DNA of 64,000 nt from Streptomyces anulatus (GCF_014650675.1 NZ_BMVK01000004.1:248001-312000), one strand, 5' to 3'. Shown: positions 43,747 to 53,370, numbered from the stretch's first letter. The notes: generated by a model from the letters alone, not told the origin. Translations and numbers: made by a program.

Positions 43747-44778
43747 ATGCAGGTCACCCGACCACTCCGCACCACCGCTCCGGCCGCCCTGCTGACGGCC
43801 ACCGCACTCCTCGCGCTGAGCGCCTGCGGCACCTCCGAGGCGGACACCACCGGCGCCGACGGTTCCGGCTCCGGTTCCGGGAAGACCGTCGAGGTGCGCA
43901 TCCCGGACCCCGGCAACTCCGGCGTGCTCGCCCTCGGCAAGAAGGACGGCAGCCTGGACAAGGCGCTGGGCGAGGTCGGCGCGAAGGTGAAGTGGACCGG
44001 CAGTGCTGGGCCCTTCGCCCCGGCGGCCCAGGCGATGAACGCCGACCAGCTGGACATCGCCACCGGCTCCATCACCTCCGGCATCACCTCCCTCGCGCAG
44101 CGCCCCGGCTTCAAGTTCTTCACCGCCGTCGACCCGGACGCGGCAGGCGAGGGCATCCTCGTCCGCGACGGCTCCGGCATCGAATCCGTCACCGACCTCA
44201 TCGGGAGGAAGGTCGCCGTCAACCAGGGCGGCACCGGTGAGTACCTGCTGCTCAAGGCGCTGGCCAAGGCGAAGATCCCGGCGGAGAAGGTGGAGCGGGT
44301 CTACCTCAGGCCCGACCAGACCGCCGCCGTCCTCAACGCCGGACAGGTCGACGCCTGGGCCGTCTGGGCCACCTACGCGGTCGCCGAGATCGGCAGCGGC
44401 AAGGCGCACTTCGTCGCCGACGGCGCGGCCATCGGCTCCGACAACTACAGCCTCAACGCCGTGCGTACGGGCTTCGCCGAGCAGCATCCCGAGATCGTCC
44501 GGGCGCTCTACGACTACCTCCACGAAGCCAGTGCCCGGGAGAAGAAGGACCCGGCCGCCTACCTCAACGTCTTCACCGACGTCGGCCCGACCGCCGTCAC
44601 CGGCAAGGCGAAGGAGGTCCAGACCGAGTTCACCGCACAGGGCGGCACCGTCGACCCGATCGGCCCCGAGGACATCGCCCGCTTCGAGGCGGTCGCCGCC
44701 TTCTACGCCGAACAGAAGGTGACCAAGGAGAAGGTCGACGTGGCGGCCCACCTCCTCGACGTGGAGAAGCTGACATGA
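43747..44778 (+). CDS. SsuA-like sulfonate/organosulfur-binding lipoprotein
   Basis: A 343-residue lipoprotein with signal peptide and lipobox LSAC (cysteine at ~27), then a Ser/Gly linker and an NMT1/SsuA-type binding domain (IPDPGNSGVLALGKKDGSLD, ITSGITSLAQRPGFKFFTAV, GRKVAVNQGGTGEYLLLKAL, ALYDYLHEASAREKKDPAAY). It captures the substrate outside the membrane for the permease encoded next, with which it overlaps as ATGA. The neighbours point to alkane- or arylsulfonates. Confidence 0.88.
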   Translation: MQVTRPLRTTAPAALLTATALLALSACGTSEADTTGADGSGSGSGKTVEVRIPDPGNSGVLALGKKDGSLDKALGEVGAKVKWTGSAGPFAPAAQAMNADQLDIATGSITSGITSLAQRPGFKFFTAVDPDAAGEGILVRDGSGIESVTDLIGRKVAVNQGGTGEYLLLKALAKAKIPAEKVERVYLRPDQTAAVLNAGQVDAWAVWATYAVAEIGSGKAHFVADGAAIGSDNYSLNAVRTGFAEQHPEIVRALYDYLHEASAREKKDPAAYLNVFTDVGPTAVTGKAKEVQTEFTAQGGTVDPIGPEDIARFEAVAAFYAEQKVTKEKVDVAAHLLDVEKLT

Positions 44779-45659
44779 GCGTGACCCCGGCGGCCGGCCC
44801 GGCCGGCCCACCCCGCACAGGCGCCCCCGACACCGGCGACGCTCCGCCCCCCGGCCTCGTCGCCCCGCGCCCGCAGCTGCGCAGACCCCGGAGCCGTTCC
44901 TACGCCGTCACGGTCCGGGCGCTCGGCCCGGTGGTCCTGCTCGCCCTGTGGTGGGCGGCGTCCGCCACCGGGCTGCTGACCGCCGACGTCCTGGCCTCAC
45001 CGGCGGAGGTGTTCCGCGCGGTGGGAGAGCTGTGGGGCAACGGGCAACTGCCCGACGCCCTCACCACCTCGCTGACCCGCTCCGGCCTCGGCCTGATCGT
45101 CGGCCTCGCCGCCGGACTCACGCTCGGCATCGTCACCGGATTCACCCGGCTCGGCGACGAACTGCTCGACTCCTCCCTCCAGACCCTGCGCACCATCCCC
45201 TTCCTCTCCCTCGTCCCGCTGTTCATGGTCTGGTTCGGCATCAACGAGACCGCGAAGATCCTCCTCATCGCCGTCGCCACCACGTTCCCCATGTACGTCT
45301 CCACCTCCAGCGGCGTCCGCACCACCGACCCGAAGCTGATCGAGGCGATGCGCGCCTTCGGGATGAGCCGGCTCGGCATCGTCCGCGAAGTGGTCCTGCC
45401 CGGCGCGCTGCCCTCGCTCCTCGCCGGACTGCGGCTCTCCATGACGCTCAGCGTCATCGCCCTCATCGCCGCCGAGGAGATCAACGCCACCGCGGGCATC
45501 GGCTATCTGATGTCCCAGGCCCAGAGCTACGCCCGCACCGACATCCTCGCCGTCTGCATCCTCGTGTACGGGCTCCTCGGCCTCACCGCCGACATCCTCG
45601 TCCGCCTCCTGGAACGCGTCCTGATGCCGTGGCGCACCCCGCAAGGAGCCCGCCGATGA
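44775..45659 (+). CDS. SsuC-like ABC transporter permease
   Basis: A 294-residue BPD-type permease with about six membrane helices after a Pro/Ala-rich start. The family EAA loop is seen as 'LIEAMRAFGMSRLGIVREVVLPGALPSLLAGLR'; 'FLSLVPLFMVWFGINETAKI' is typical of sulfonate/nitrate/taurine permeases. It overlaps both flanking genes as ATGA. Membrane channel of the importer. Confidence 0.9.
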   Translation: MSVTPAAGPAGPPRTGAPDTGDAPPPGLVAPRPQLRRPRSRSYAVTVRALGPVVLLALWWAASATGLLTADVLASPAEVFRAVGELWGNGQLPDALTTSLTRSGLGLIVGLAAGLTLGIVTGFTRLGDELLDSSLQTLRTIPFLSLVPLFMVWFGINETAKILLIAVATTFPMYVSTSSGVRTTDPKLIEAMRAFGMSRLGIVREVVLPGALPSLLAGLRLSMTLSVIALIAAEEINATAGIGYLMSQAQSYARTDILAVCILVYGLLGLTADILVRLLERVLMPWRTPQGARR

Positions 45660-46438
45660 CCGGTGACAGGAAGCAGTCCACAGCCGTACGGGTACGGGGG
45701 CTGCGCCGCGTGTTCGGCAGCCGCGCCGTGCTCGACGGCCTCGAACTCGACATCGCCCGAGGGGAGTTCGTCGCCCTTCTGGGCGCCAGCGGCAGCGGCA
45801 AGACGACGCTGCTGCGCATCCTCGGGGCGCTGGACGGGGCCGACGGGGGAGAGGTGCTGGTGCCCGAGAGCCGCACGATCGTCTTCCAGGAACCCCGCCT
45901 CGTACCGTCCAAGAAGGTCCTCGCCAACGTGACCGTCGCCCTGCCCGGATCCCGTACGCCGGACGGACTGAGGGCGCTCGCCGAAGTGGGCCTGGAAGGG
46001 CACGCCGAGGCCTGGCCCGCCACCCTCTCCGGCGGCGAGGCCCAGCGGGTCGCCCTCGCCCGGGCCCTGGTGCGCGAGCCCGAACTGCTGCTGCTGGACG
46101 AGCCGTTCGCCTCCCTGGACGCACTGACCCGGCTGAAGATGCACGACCTGGTCGACCAACTGTGCCGCAAGCACCGCCCGGCCGTGCTCCTGGTCACCCA
46201 TGACGTCGACGAGGCCGTACGGCTCGCCGACCGGGTGGCCGTCCTGCGCGACGGGCGGCTCGTCACCGACGAGCGCGTCGCCGTCGACCGCCCCCGCGAC
46301 CCCGGAGACCCGGCCTTCGCCGCACTGCGCCGCCGCCTCCTGGACGATCTCGGCGTCCCCGCCGCGCCGGGAGCCGCCACCGGGCCCACCACGGGCCCCG
46401 CCACCACGCCCGCCCCGCTCTCCGTCGGAGTGATCTGA
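45656..46438 (+). CDS. SsuB-like ABC transporter ATPase
   Basis: A 260-residue nucleotide-binding subunit: Walker A GASGSGKTT, Q-loop VFQEPRLVPSKKV, signature LSGGEAQRVALARAL, Walker B LLLLDEPFASLD and LLVTHDVDEAV, the pattern of SsuB/TauB ATPases. The start is ATG 45656 inside the permease stop. The C-terminus has a Thr/Pro-rich tail after residue ~235. Confidence 0.9.
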   Translation: MTGDRKQSTAVRVRGLRRVFGSRAVLDGLELDIARGEFVALLGASGSGKTTLLRILGALDGADGGEVLVPESRTIVFQEPRLVPSKKVLANVTVALPGSRTPDGLRALAEVGLEGHAEAWPATLSGGEAQRVALARALVREPELLLLDEPFASLDALTRLKMHDLVDQLCRKHRPAVLLVTHDVDEAVRLADRVAVLRDGRLVTDERVAVDRPRDPGDPAFAALRRRLLDDLGVPAAPGAATGPTTGPATTPAPLSVGVI

Positions 46439-47323
46439 ATGACCATCACCATCGGTGTCCACGCCAGCAATCCGTCCCTCTACCACCTCTACCACCTGAC
46501 CCGGCACGGCTTCGCCCAGCAGGAGCTGGAGCCCCTCGGCGAGAGCGTCGCCTTCCACCCGTACAGCAACGGCGTCCGCACCGGCGAGCTGCTCAGCCGG
46601 GGCGTCATCGACTTCGGCGGCACCGGCTCCACCCCGCCCGTCACCGCCCAGGCCGCGGGCCACGACCTCGTCTACACCGCGGTCTCCGCCCCGCGCCCCG
46701 AGCACGGTGCCTTGCTGGTCCCCGAGGACAGCCCCCTGCGGACGGCCGCCGACCTCAAGGGCAGGACCGTCCATCTGGCGATCGGCTCCTGGCAGACGCA
46801 CCTGATCGCCAAGGCGCTCGACGACGCGGGACTCTCCTACGCCGACGACATCACCGCCGAACGCTCCACCGAGAACAGCGAACAGCTCCTGCGCACCGGA
46901 GCCGTCGCCGCCTGGGTCGCGCAGGGACCGCAGCTCGCCGCAGCCCGCCGCACCGGCGGGCTGCGCACCCTGATCCGCACCGGCGACGTCATCACCGACC
47001 GTTCGGTGTTCTTCACCCGGCGCGCACTCGCCGAAGAGCGGCCCGAGATCATCGACGCCCTCACCCGCGCGCTCCGGCGGGCCGACGACTGGGCCGCCGC
47101 CCACCCCCGCGACGCCGCGCGGATCGCCTCCGCCGACCTCGGCGGCACGGTCGAGGACTGGGAGAGCGCGCTTTCCGCACTGCCGTGGCGGATCGAGGAG
47201 GTCGGCGACGCCTTCCTCGCCGAACAGCAGGAGGCCGCCGACATCTTCCACCGCACCGGCTTCATCGAGCGCCCGGTCACCGTGGCGCACGCCGTCGCCC
47301 ACGCACCCGCGAAGGCGGTCTGA
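46439..47323 (+). CDS. SsuA-like binding-fold protein without signal peptide
   Basis: A 294-residue protein of the NMT1/SsuA fold (MTITIGVHASNPSLYHLYHL, FGGTGSTPPVTAQAAGHDLV, GRTVHLAIGSWQTHLIAKAL, TDRSVFFTRRALAEERPEII). The chain begins directly with the first β-strand, so there is no export signal: it must be cytosolic. ATG follows the ATPase stop immediately. It could present imported substrate to the monooxygenase encoded 5 bp downstream, or be an enzyme like the DszB-type protein; no catalytic cysteine near the N-terminus is seen. Truncation of an ancestral lipoprotein is a simpler alternative. Confidence 0.72.
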   Translation: MTITIGVHASNPSLYHLYHLTRHGFAQQELEPLGESVAFHPYSNGVRTGELLSRGVIDFGGTGSTPPVTAQAAGHDLVYTAVSAPRPEHGALLVPEDSPLRTAADLKGRTVHLAIGSWQTHLIAKALDDAGLSYADDITAERSTENSEQLLRTGAVAAWVAQGPQLAAARRTGGLRTLIRTGDVITDRSVFFTRRALAEERPEIIDALTRALRRADDWAAAHPRDAARIASADLGGTVEDWESALSALPWRIEEVGDAFLAEQQEAADIFHRTGFIERPVTVAHAVAHAPAKAV

Positions 47324-47328
47324 GGGCC

Positions 47329-48402
47329 ATGGCCACCGAAGTCCTCTGGTACATCATCCCGCGCGAGGGCGCCTACCCCTGGGAGCCGTCCGGCCGGCGC
47401 CCCGTCGACCTCGGCTACCTCAGCAGACTCGCCGGAACCGTCGAACAGCTCGGCTACAGCGGTGCGCTGCTCGCCACCGACCTCTACGACGTCTGGCCGC
47501 TCGGCAGTGCGCTGGCCGCGTCCACCAGCACCCGGTTCAAGCCGCTGCTCGCCGTCCACCCGGGACTGATCTCGCCGACCCTGCTCGCCAAGATGGCCCT
47601 CAGTTTCGACACCCTCTTCGGCGGGCGGCTGCGCTTCAACGTCGTCAACGGATCCACCAAGTCCCTCCAGGAGTACGGGCTCCACGTGGAACACGACGAG
47701 CGGTACGCGCTGAGCGCCGAGTACTGGTCGATCGTGAAGCGGCTCACCGCCGGCGAGGTGTTCGACCACCGGGGCCGCTTCTACGACCTGAGAGACGCGG
47801 GCGCGTCCTTCCGCGAGCTGAAGCCCGTCCAGGACCCGCACATCCCGCTCTGGTTCGGCGGCTCCTCCGACCCCGGCATCGAGATGGCCGCCGAACACGT
47901 CGACGTCTTCCTCACCTGGGGCGAGCCCCCGCACCTCCTCAAGGAGAAGCTGGAGCGGGTCAGGGCGCGGGCCGCCGCCCACGGGCGCACCCTGCGCATC
48001 GGGCTGCGCCTGCACCTCATCGTCCGCGACACCGAGGACGCGGCCTGGGCGGCCGCCGACCGGCTGCTGGACGTCACCAGCGAGGCCACGTACGCCCGGC
48101 AGCTCGGGGACCGTGCGGGCGAGGACGGTGTCGGCTGGCAGCGGCAGTTCCGCCAGCACGGCGGCAGAGTGCCCGCCCGCGCGCGGGAGCTGGAGGTCCA
48201 CCCCAACATGTGGCCGGGCATGAGCCTCTTCCGGCCCGGCCCCGGCACGGCGGTCGTCGGCTCCACCGCCCAGGTCGTCGAACGACTCCGGGAATTCCAG
48301 GACTTGGGCGTCGACACCTTCATCCTGTCCGGCAACCCCCTGCTGGAGGAGGCCTACCGCGTCGCCGAGACCGTGCTCCCGTCCCTGGACGTACGGCGCT
48401 GA
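47329..48402 (+). CDS. SsuD-like FMNH2-dependent monooxygenase (LLM class)
   Basis: A 357-residue luciferase-like flavin monooxygenase. Family blocks: VLWYIIPREGAYPWE, LLAVHPGLISPTLLAKMALS, GRLRFNVVNGSTKSLQEYGL (the SsuD 'N-x-V-x-G' FMN phosphate region), PLWFGGSSDPGIEMAAEHVD and the C-terminal TFILSGNPLLEEAYRVAE. SsuD cleaves alkanesulfonates to aldehyde and sulfite with FMNH2 and O2; related enzymes attack sulfones. No NAD(P)H:FMN reductase is in the operon, so one must be supplied elsewhere. ATG 47329 has GAGGG just upstream. Confidence 0.9.
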   Translation: MATEVLWYIIPREGAYPWEPSGRRPVDLGYLSRLAGTVEQLGYSGALLATDLYDVWPLGSALAASTSTRFKPLLAVHPGLISPTLLAKMALSFDTLFGGRLRFNVVNGSTKSLQEYGLHVEHDERYALSAEYWSIVKRLTAGEVFDHRGRFYDLRDAGASFRELKPVQDPHIPLWFGGSSDPGIEMAAEHVDVFLTWGEPPHLLKEKLERVRARAAAHGRTLRIGLRLHLIVRDTEDAAWAAADRLLDVTSEATYARQLGDRAGEDGVGWQRQFRQHGGRVPARARELEVHPNMWPGMSLFRPGPGTAVVGSTAQVVERLREFQDLGVDTFILSGNPLLEEAYRVAETVLPSLDVRR

Positions 48403-48677
48403 ACGACACCGCCCGACGGCCGGGACGACGCGCCGCTCCAACGCTTCGCCCCGGCCCCTCGGCGCTGTCTACTCTGAGCCGCATGACAGCAGCGATCACC
48501 GCCGGACCCGGTTCCCACCGGTCCGCAGCCGGGCCCCACGGCTCCGCAGGTGTATCGCACCCCGGTCGGACCCGCGCGGACTGCGGTCGTCGGCGCCCGG
48601 TGCAAGACTCGGAACGAGAGGAATCACCCGGCAGCACAGGACGAGCAGGATCACCCGGACCGACGGAGGAGCACGCC

Positions 48678-49472
48678 ATGATCAGCCCCACCTTCCTCGA
48701 CGGAGCGCCCGACTGGGTCGATCTCGGCACGCCCGACCTCGACGCGGCCACCGCCTTCTACCGGGAGCTGTTCGGGTGGGATCTGGTACCCGGCGGCCCC
48801 GAGGTCGGCGGCTACGGGATGCTCACCCTGGACGGCCGGTACGTCGGCGGTGTGATGACGGTGTCGGAGGAGGAATCGCCGAGCGCCTGGTCGGTCTCCT
48901 TCCAGTCGCCCGACATCGCCGCCACCGCCGCGGCGGTGGAGCGGGCGGGCGGCAGCCCCGCGTTCGAGCCGATGGACGTCCTGGACCTGGGCAGCATGGG
49001 CGGCTTCACGGACCCGGCCGGAGCGTACTTCGCCGCCTGGCAGCCCAAGAAGCACCCCGGCTTCGGCGTCGTCCAGGAACCCGGCTCGTTCCTCTGGGCC
49101 GAGCTGTACACCTCCGACGTCCCGGCGGCGGCCGCGTTCTTCAACAACGTCTTCGGCTGGGGGACCGACCAGTTGAAGGTGGAGGGCACCGACTACACCT
49201 ACACCACCGTCCACCCGGCCGGCGCCGGTCCGGAGGCGTCGTTCGGCGGCCTGGTCCGGATGGGCGACGTCCCCTCCGAGGCCGCACGCGGCCCCCACTG
49301 GCTGCCGTATTTCGCCGTGGCCGACGTCGATGCCACGGTGGCGACGGCGAAGCGGCTCGGCGGCACGGAGACCCTGGCGGCCATGGACGTGCCCGGCGTC
49401 GGCAAGATGGCCAACGTCGCCGATCCGTTCGGGGCGGTCTTCGCGGTCATGAGGCCCGAGCCCAGGCAGTAG
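48678..49472 (+). CDS. two-domain VOC (glyoxalase-fold) protein, CFP30B/Rv0577-like
   Basis: A 264-residue protein of two VOC repeats: PDWVDLGTPDLDAATAFYRE, LFGW... and SFLWAELYTSDVPAAAAFFN, NVFGW. The order PNWVDL–FYxxLFGW–GGFxDPxGAxxAxWQ–LPYFAVxDVDATV resembles mycobacterial CFP30B (Rv0577). GGAGGA before ATG 48678 marks the start; an in-frame ATG at 48483 preceded by TACTCT is better read as the transcription start region. Substrate unknown. Confidence 0.87.
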   Translation: MISPTFLDGAPDWVDLGTPDLDAATAFYRELFGWDLVPGGPEVGGYGMLTLDGRYVGGVMTVSEEESPSAWSVSFQSPDIAATAAAVERAGGSPAFEPMDVLDLGSMGGFTDPAGAYFAAWQPKKHPGFGVVQEPGSFLWAELYTSDVPAAAAFFNNVFGWGTDQLKVEGTDYTYTTVHPAGAGPEASFGGLVRMGDVPSEAARGPHWLPYFAVADVDATVATAKRLGGTETLAAMDVPGVGKMANVADPFGAVFAVMRPEPRQ

Positions 49473-49588
49473 CCACGAGCGGGGGACCGCGGCCCCGGTG
49501 GCTCCGGCGAGGACTCAGGGACCGGCTTCGGAGCGGAATTGATGAATCGTTGATCGGTTGTTTATCGCCACCGGGCACCGTGTGCACC

Positions 49589-49843
49589 ATGCTGATCAAC
49601 ACCGTGACCGACGACGCGCTCGCCTGGCAGGAGTCCGCGTTGTGCGCGCAGGCCGGGCCCGAGTTCTTCTTCCCGGCCCCGGGCAGTTCGACCCGCGAGG
49701 CCAAGCAGTTGTGCAACGCCTGCGAAGGCCGTCTGGCCTGCCTGGAGTACGCACTCGCCAACGACGAGCGGTTCGGCGTCTGGGGCGGGCTCTCGGAGAA
49801 GGAGCGCGAGCGGCTGCGCAGAGAAGGACGCGACCGGGGCTGA
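49589..49843 (+). CDS. WhiB-like iron-sulfur transcription factor
   Basis: An 84-residue Wbl protein. The four cluster cysteines are C19, C42, C45 and C51 (C-x22-C-x2-C-x5-C), followed by the GVWGG turn at 63-67 and a basic C-terminus (KERERLRREGRDRG). Sequence around LACLEYALANDERFGVWGG is close to WhiB itself, though the N-terminus is shorter. Wbl proteins bind a [4Fe-4S] cluster and the principal sigma factor to regulate development, redox or antibiotic-resistance genes. Upstream DNA (49535-49570) is AT-rich with repeated TTGAT. Confidence 0.92.
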   Translation: MLINTVTDDALAWQESALCAQAGPEFFFPAPGSSTREAKQLCNACEGRLACLEYALANDERFGVWGGLSEKERERLRREGRDRG

Positions 49844-49912
49844 ACGTCCCCGGCCGCACACACGCACCGTAAACCCCTGGGGTGTTAGGGCCGGGCCCGG
49901 CACAATCGGGCC

Positions 49913-52900
49913 ATGACCGACGCACCGCCCCTCGTCCTCGCCGCCGCCCTGCTCGACGCGCTCGAAGCGCTGCCCCATCCGGGGCGCATGAGCGAACTGG
50001 CGGCCGCAGCGGGCCGGCTGGCCGCCCAAGGGGCGCTGCGCGCCGTCCTCGACGAACTGGAGGACGGCGACCCGTACGAGCGCCGGATCGCGGTGATCGC
50101 CGCCGCGGTCGGCCGGGACGCCGAGTGGATCGGCGCGCATCTCGCCGACGAGGACGCCGTCGTGCGCGGGCACGCCCTGCGCGCGGCGCGGACACTCGGG
50201 GTGCCGGACGCGGCGTACGAGAGGGCCTTCGCCGACGCGCCGGCCGCCGTGCGCCGTCATCTCGTGCGGGCGATCGTCGCCGAACGCCGCACCGCGCTCG
50301 CCGACCGCCTGGTGCTCGCGGAGCGCGAGACCCACGGCGACATCGAGGCGGCCCGGCTGCTGCCCGGCTGCTCGGCCGCGACGGTCGGAACGCTGCTGCC
50401 CGAACTGCGGCGCTCGACGGCCTGCTGGTCCTCGCTCGGCCACCACCACCCCGGACCGGTCCTGGACTCCGCCGAGGAGGAGCTGGCAGGCCTCCCCGCG
50501 GCGGGCCGGGACGCCTGGTGGCACGGGTACGGACACCCCCGGGGCGTCGCCACCGCGACCCGGGCCCTTCCGCACCGGGTGCTCGACCTCCTCGAACGGT
50601 TCGGCCCCACCCGGTTCCCGGTCGTGCTGGGCGCCCCCCTCGGTCAGCTCGTCTCGGCCGACCCGGTCCGGGTCGCCCGCCTGGTCATCGGGGCGGACGT
50701 CTGCGCGCAGGTGCTCCACGCACTCAGCGGGACCCAGCTCCGCCGCCTCGTCCGCGCCCTGCCCGACCCCCTGCTCGTCGAACTGGCCCGCAGCGCCCCC
50801 GACCCGGCGGGCCCGGGACCCCGGATCCTCCGCGCCCTGCCGCCCGGCCGTCGAGCCGCACTCCACGAGGCGCTCACCGAGGACGGGGGCGAGGCAACCT
50901 CGGCAGCCTCCGTCGACACCCGGTTCCTGGACGCGCTGCCCCGCAACCGGGTCGCGGCCGTGGCCCGCCGGGCGGCGGACCGGGCCCGTGCCCGCGGGGA
51001 CGACGCCGCCGTCCTCGACGCCGTGTCCCACCTCCCCTTCGACGAGGGACGCGAACAGCTCCTGGCCGCCACCCGCGGGCCCGCCGCCGACGACCGCGCC
51101 GCGGCCTGGGGGCTGCTCGTCGGCAGCGCGGGCCGCTCCGGCGATCCGGCCCACGTCGCCACCGTGCTGGAGGACCTGCTGCGGCTGCGCAACGAACAGG
51201 ACCCCGTACGCTCCGCCGCCCTCACCGCCCTGGCCGGGGTGAAGCCCGCCCTCTTCACCGACGCGGTGGAGCCGCTGCTCGACCGCATCGCCGCCGATGC
51301 CGTGGAGGCCCGCGACTCCTCCGCCGCCACCCGCCGTGCCCTCGGCTCCCTGGCCGTCGGCGCGCTGCGCGAACACGCGGTGACCGGACAGCGCGACCTG
51401 CTCAACTGGGCGCTGCGCACCCTGGTCCGGATCACCGGCACCAGCGGCAGCGCCGACTTCGGCCGACTGGACCGGACGCTGCGCCGGGGCCAGGAGCACA
51501 CCGTCTTCGACGCGCTGCGGCCCTGGCTGGAAGCGGGCGCGGAACGCTCCGACTACGGCCTCGTCCTGGCCCTGGCCCGCGCCGTGGGCCGTCGGGCCGA
51601 CGCCATGCCCGGCCTCCAGGACCTGCTGTGGCAGGCGGTGAACTACGGCGAGCCGGCGGCCGCCCGGAGCGCCGCCGGGCTCTGGCTCCGGGCCCCGGCG
51701 GGCCGGGACGAGCGGGTCGAAAGCCTGCTCGCCCGGCACCCATCGGCCATCGGCCTCCCCGAGGTCCGGCACGTCGTGACCCGACGGCGGACGGACCTGC
51801 TGGAGGCATGCCTCGACGGGACACCACCCCGGGGCCGGTTCCTCGGGCCCGGGGAGCGGTGGACCGTCGAGGTCGCCGGAGCCGAACGCTGGACGCCCCG
51901 TCAGCAGCGTGCCGCACAGCGTGCTGTGGAGCGCACGGTGGCGGACGAGAAGCTGCCGCTGTACCTGCGCACCGCCGCCCTGGGGCAGCTCGCCCGCATA
52001 CCCGGGCAGGGCGCCGACGCCGTACGCGCCTGGACCGGTGACCGGGACGTGGTGATCGCGGAGGCGGCGCTCGCCGCACTCGCCCACACCGACCGGCCCG
52101 CCGATGCGCTGCCCGAGCTGCTCGCCCACGCGGGCGGCGACCGGGCCCGCGTCGCGGTGTACGTGGCGGGCCGCGCCGCGGCGTGCACCCGGCCCTCCCG
52201 GCTGGCCCCCCTGCTCGCCGCCCGCACGGGCCCCGGCACCGGCAAGGTGACGAGCCGCAAGGAGATGGTCCGCCTCGCCGCCGCCCTGCTGCCCCGGGCG
52301 GAGGCGGCCGGTCTCCTCGCGGACGCGTACGGGCGGCCCGGCCAGCACCTCGACGTACGGGCCGCCTGCGTGGCCGCCGGTACGCCGCTGCTCGCGGACG
52401 TACGGGTATGGGAGGCGACGGAGGACGCGGCGGGCGGCGAACACGCGCTGCGGGTGGCGGTGTTGCGGGCGCACCCGACGGAGCTGGACCCCGCCCTGCG
52501 GCCGCGCTACGCCCGGCTGGTCCAGGACGTGTGCCGCACGGACGACGACACGCTGGCCGCCCTCGCCCACACCGCGCTGGTCCGCTGGCTGCCCTGGGCC
52601 CCGCACGCGGCGGCGGTCCTGGTCGACGCGGTCACCGATCTGGACCGGCGGGGGAGGTGGCGCTCGGCCGCCGACGCCCTGGTGGACGCGGCCCTGACCA
52701 CTCCGGAGGCCGTCGGGGCGCTGAACCGTGCCCTGTCGCTGCTGGCCACCGGCGAGACCGCGGACGACGCCGGGACGGAGCGCGACCGGCCCGCCCGCCG
52801 GCGGCTCGGCCGGCTGGCCCGGACGCTGTCGCTGCGGGCCGGTCCGAACAACCGGCCCGCATCGGCGGTGCTCGCATCCGCCGGCCGGACCCTGGCCGCC

Positions 52901-53296
52901 CACCGCGACCTCGTGCCGGACGCCGTCGCCCTGCTCTCGCGCTCCCTGGACCTGGCGGGGGACCCGGACACCCTGCACACCGAGCTGGTCGCGCTCGCCG
53001 CCCTGCACTCCGGCCGCCCCGCACTGGCCGCCAGGACCGCGGCGACGGTAGGCAGGCGGGTCGCGGGTTACCGGGGGGCGGAGGCGGGCGACCCGGACAC
53101 CCTGCTGCTCGTCGTCGCACGGCTGGCGGGTACGGGAGATCCGGCCGAGGGCCTGCTCGCCGCCGAACTGACCGTGGCGTGCGGCCTGCGCACCGGGTGG
53201 ACCGGGCCGTGGCGCACCCAGCTGCGGATGCTCCGCCAGCACTCCTGGGACGACGTGCGCGACGTGGCGTACGCCGAGGCCACCGCCGAGGAGTGA
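49913..53296 (+). CDS. 1127-aa HEAT/ARM-like α-solenoid protein, function unknown
   Basis: A very long protein made of repeated two-helix units with alternating Ala/Leu/Arg faces (for example PYERRIAVIAAAVGRDAEWI, RLGRLARTLSLRAGPNNRPA), the look of a HEAT/ARM solenoid over its whole length. No catalytic motif, signal peptide or membrane helix is visible. CACAAT ends six bases before the ATG and no Shine-Dalgarno is present, so it may be leaderless. It is closed by a strong terminator. Solenoids of this size usually scaffold complexes or bind peptides; that is all that can be said. Confidence 0.8.
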   Translation: MTDAPPLVLAAALLDALEALPHPGRMSELAAAAGRLAAQGALRAVLDELEDGDPYERRIAVIAAAVGRDAEWIGAHLADEDAVVRGHALRAARTLGVPDAAYERAFADAPAAVRRHLVRAIVAERRTALADRLVLAERETHGDIEAARLLPGCSAATVGTLLPELRRSTACWSSLGHHHPGPVLDSAEEELAGLPAAGRDAWWHGYGHPRGVATATRALPHRVLDLLERFGPTRFPVVLGAPLGQLVSADPVRVARLVIGADVCAQVLHALSGTQLRRLVRALPDPLLVELARSAPDPAGPGPRILRALPPGRRAALHEALTEDGGEATSAASVDTRFLDALPRNRVAAVARRAADRARARGDDAAVLDAVSHLPFDEGREQLLAATRGPAADDRAAAWGLLVGSAGRSGDPAHVATVLEDLLRLRNEQDPVRSAALTALAGVKPALFTDAVEPLLDRIAADAVEARDSSAATRRALGSLAVGALREHAVTGQRDLLNWALRTLVRITGTSGSADFGRLDRTLRRGQEHTVFDALRPWLEAGAERSDYGLVLALARAVGRRADAMPGLQDLLWQAVNYGEPAAARSAAGLWLRAPAGRDERVESLLARHPSAIGLPEVRHVVTRRRTDLLEACLDGTPPRGRFLGPGERWTVEVAGAERWTPRQQRAAQRAVERTVADEKLPLYLRTAALGQLARIPGQGADAVRAWTGDRDVVIAEAALAALAHTDRPADALPELLAHAGGDRARVAVYVAGRAAACTRPSRLAPLLAARTGPGTGKVTSRKEMVRLAAALLPRAEAAGLLADAYGRPGQHLDVRAACVAAGTPLLADVRVWEATEDAAGGEHALRVAVLRAHPTELDPALRPRYARLVQDVCRTDDDTLAALAHTALVRWLPWAPHAAAVLVDAVTDLDRRGRWRSAADALVDAALTTPEAVGALNRALSLLATGETADDAGTERDRPARRRLGRLARTLSLRAGPNNRPASAVLASAGRTLAAHRDLVPDAVALLSRSLDLAGDPDTLHTELVALAALHSGRPALAARTAATVGRRVAGYRGAEAGDPDTLLLVVARLAGTGDPAEGLLAAELTVACGLRTGWTGPWRTQLRMLRQHSWDDVRDVAYAEATAEE

Positions 53297-53314
53297 CGTC
53301 ACGGACCCGGCGGG

Positions 53315-53346
53315 CCCGGGGCGCCCGATGGATCGGGCGCCCCGGG
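53315..53346. terminator. bidirectional terminator, perfect 15-bp stem
   Basis: CCCGGGGCGCCCGAT (53315-53329) and its exact complement at 53332-53346, between the convergent HEAT-like and desaturase genes. A second copy of CCCGGGTGGG(G)ATCAGG follows at once (53341-53375). Confidence 0.88.
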
Positions 53347-53370
53347 TGGGATCAGGACCCCGGGTGGGGA

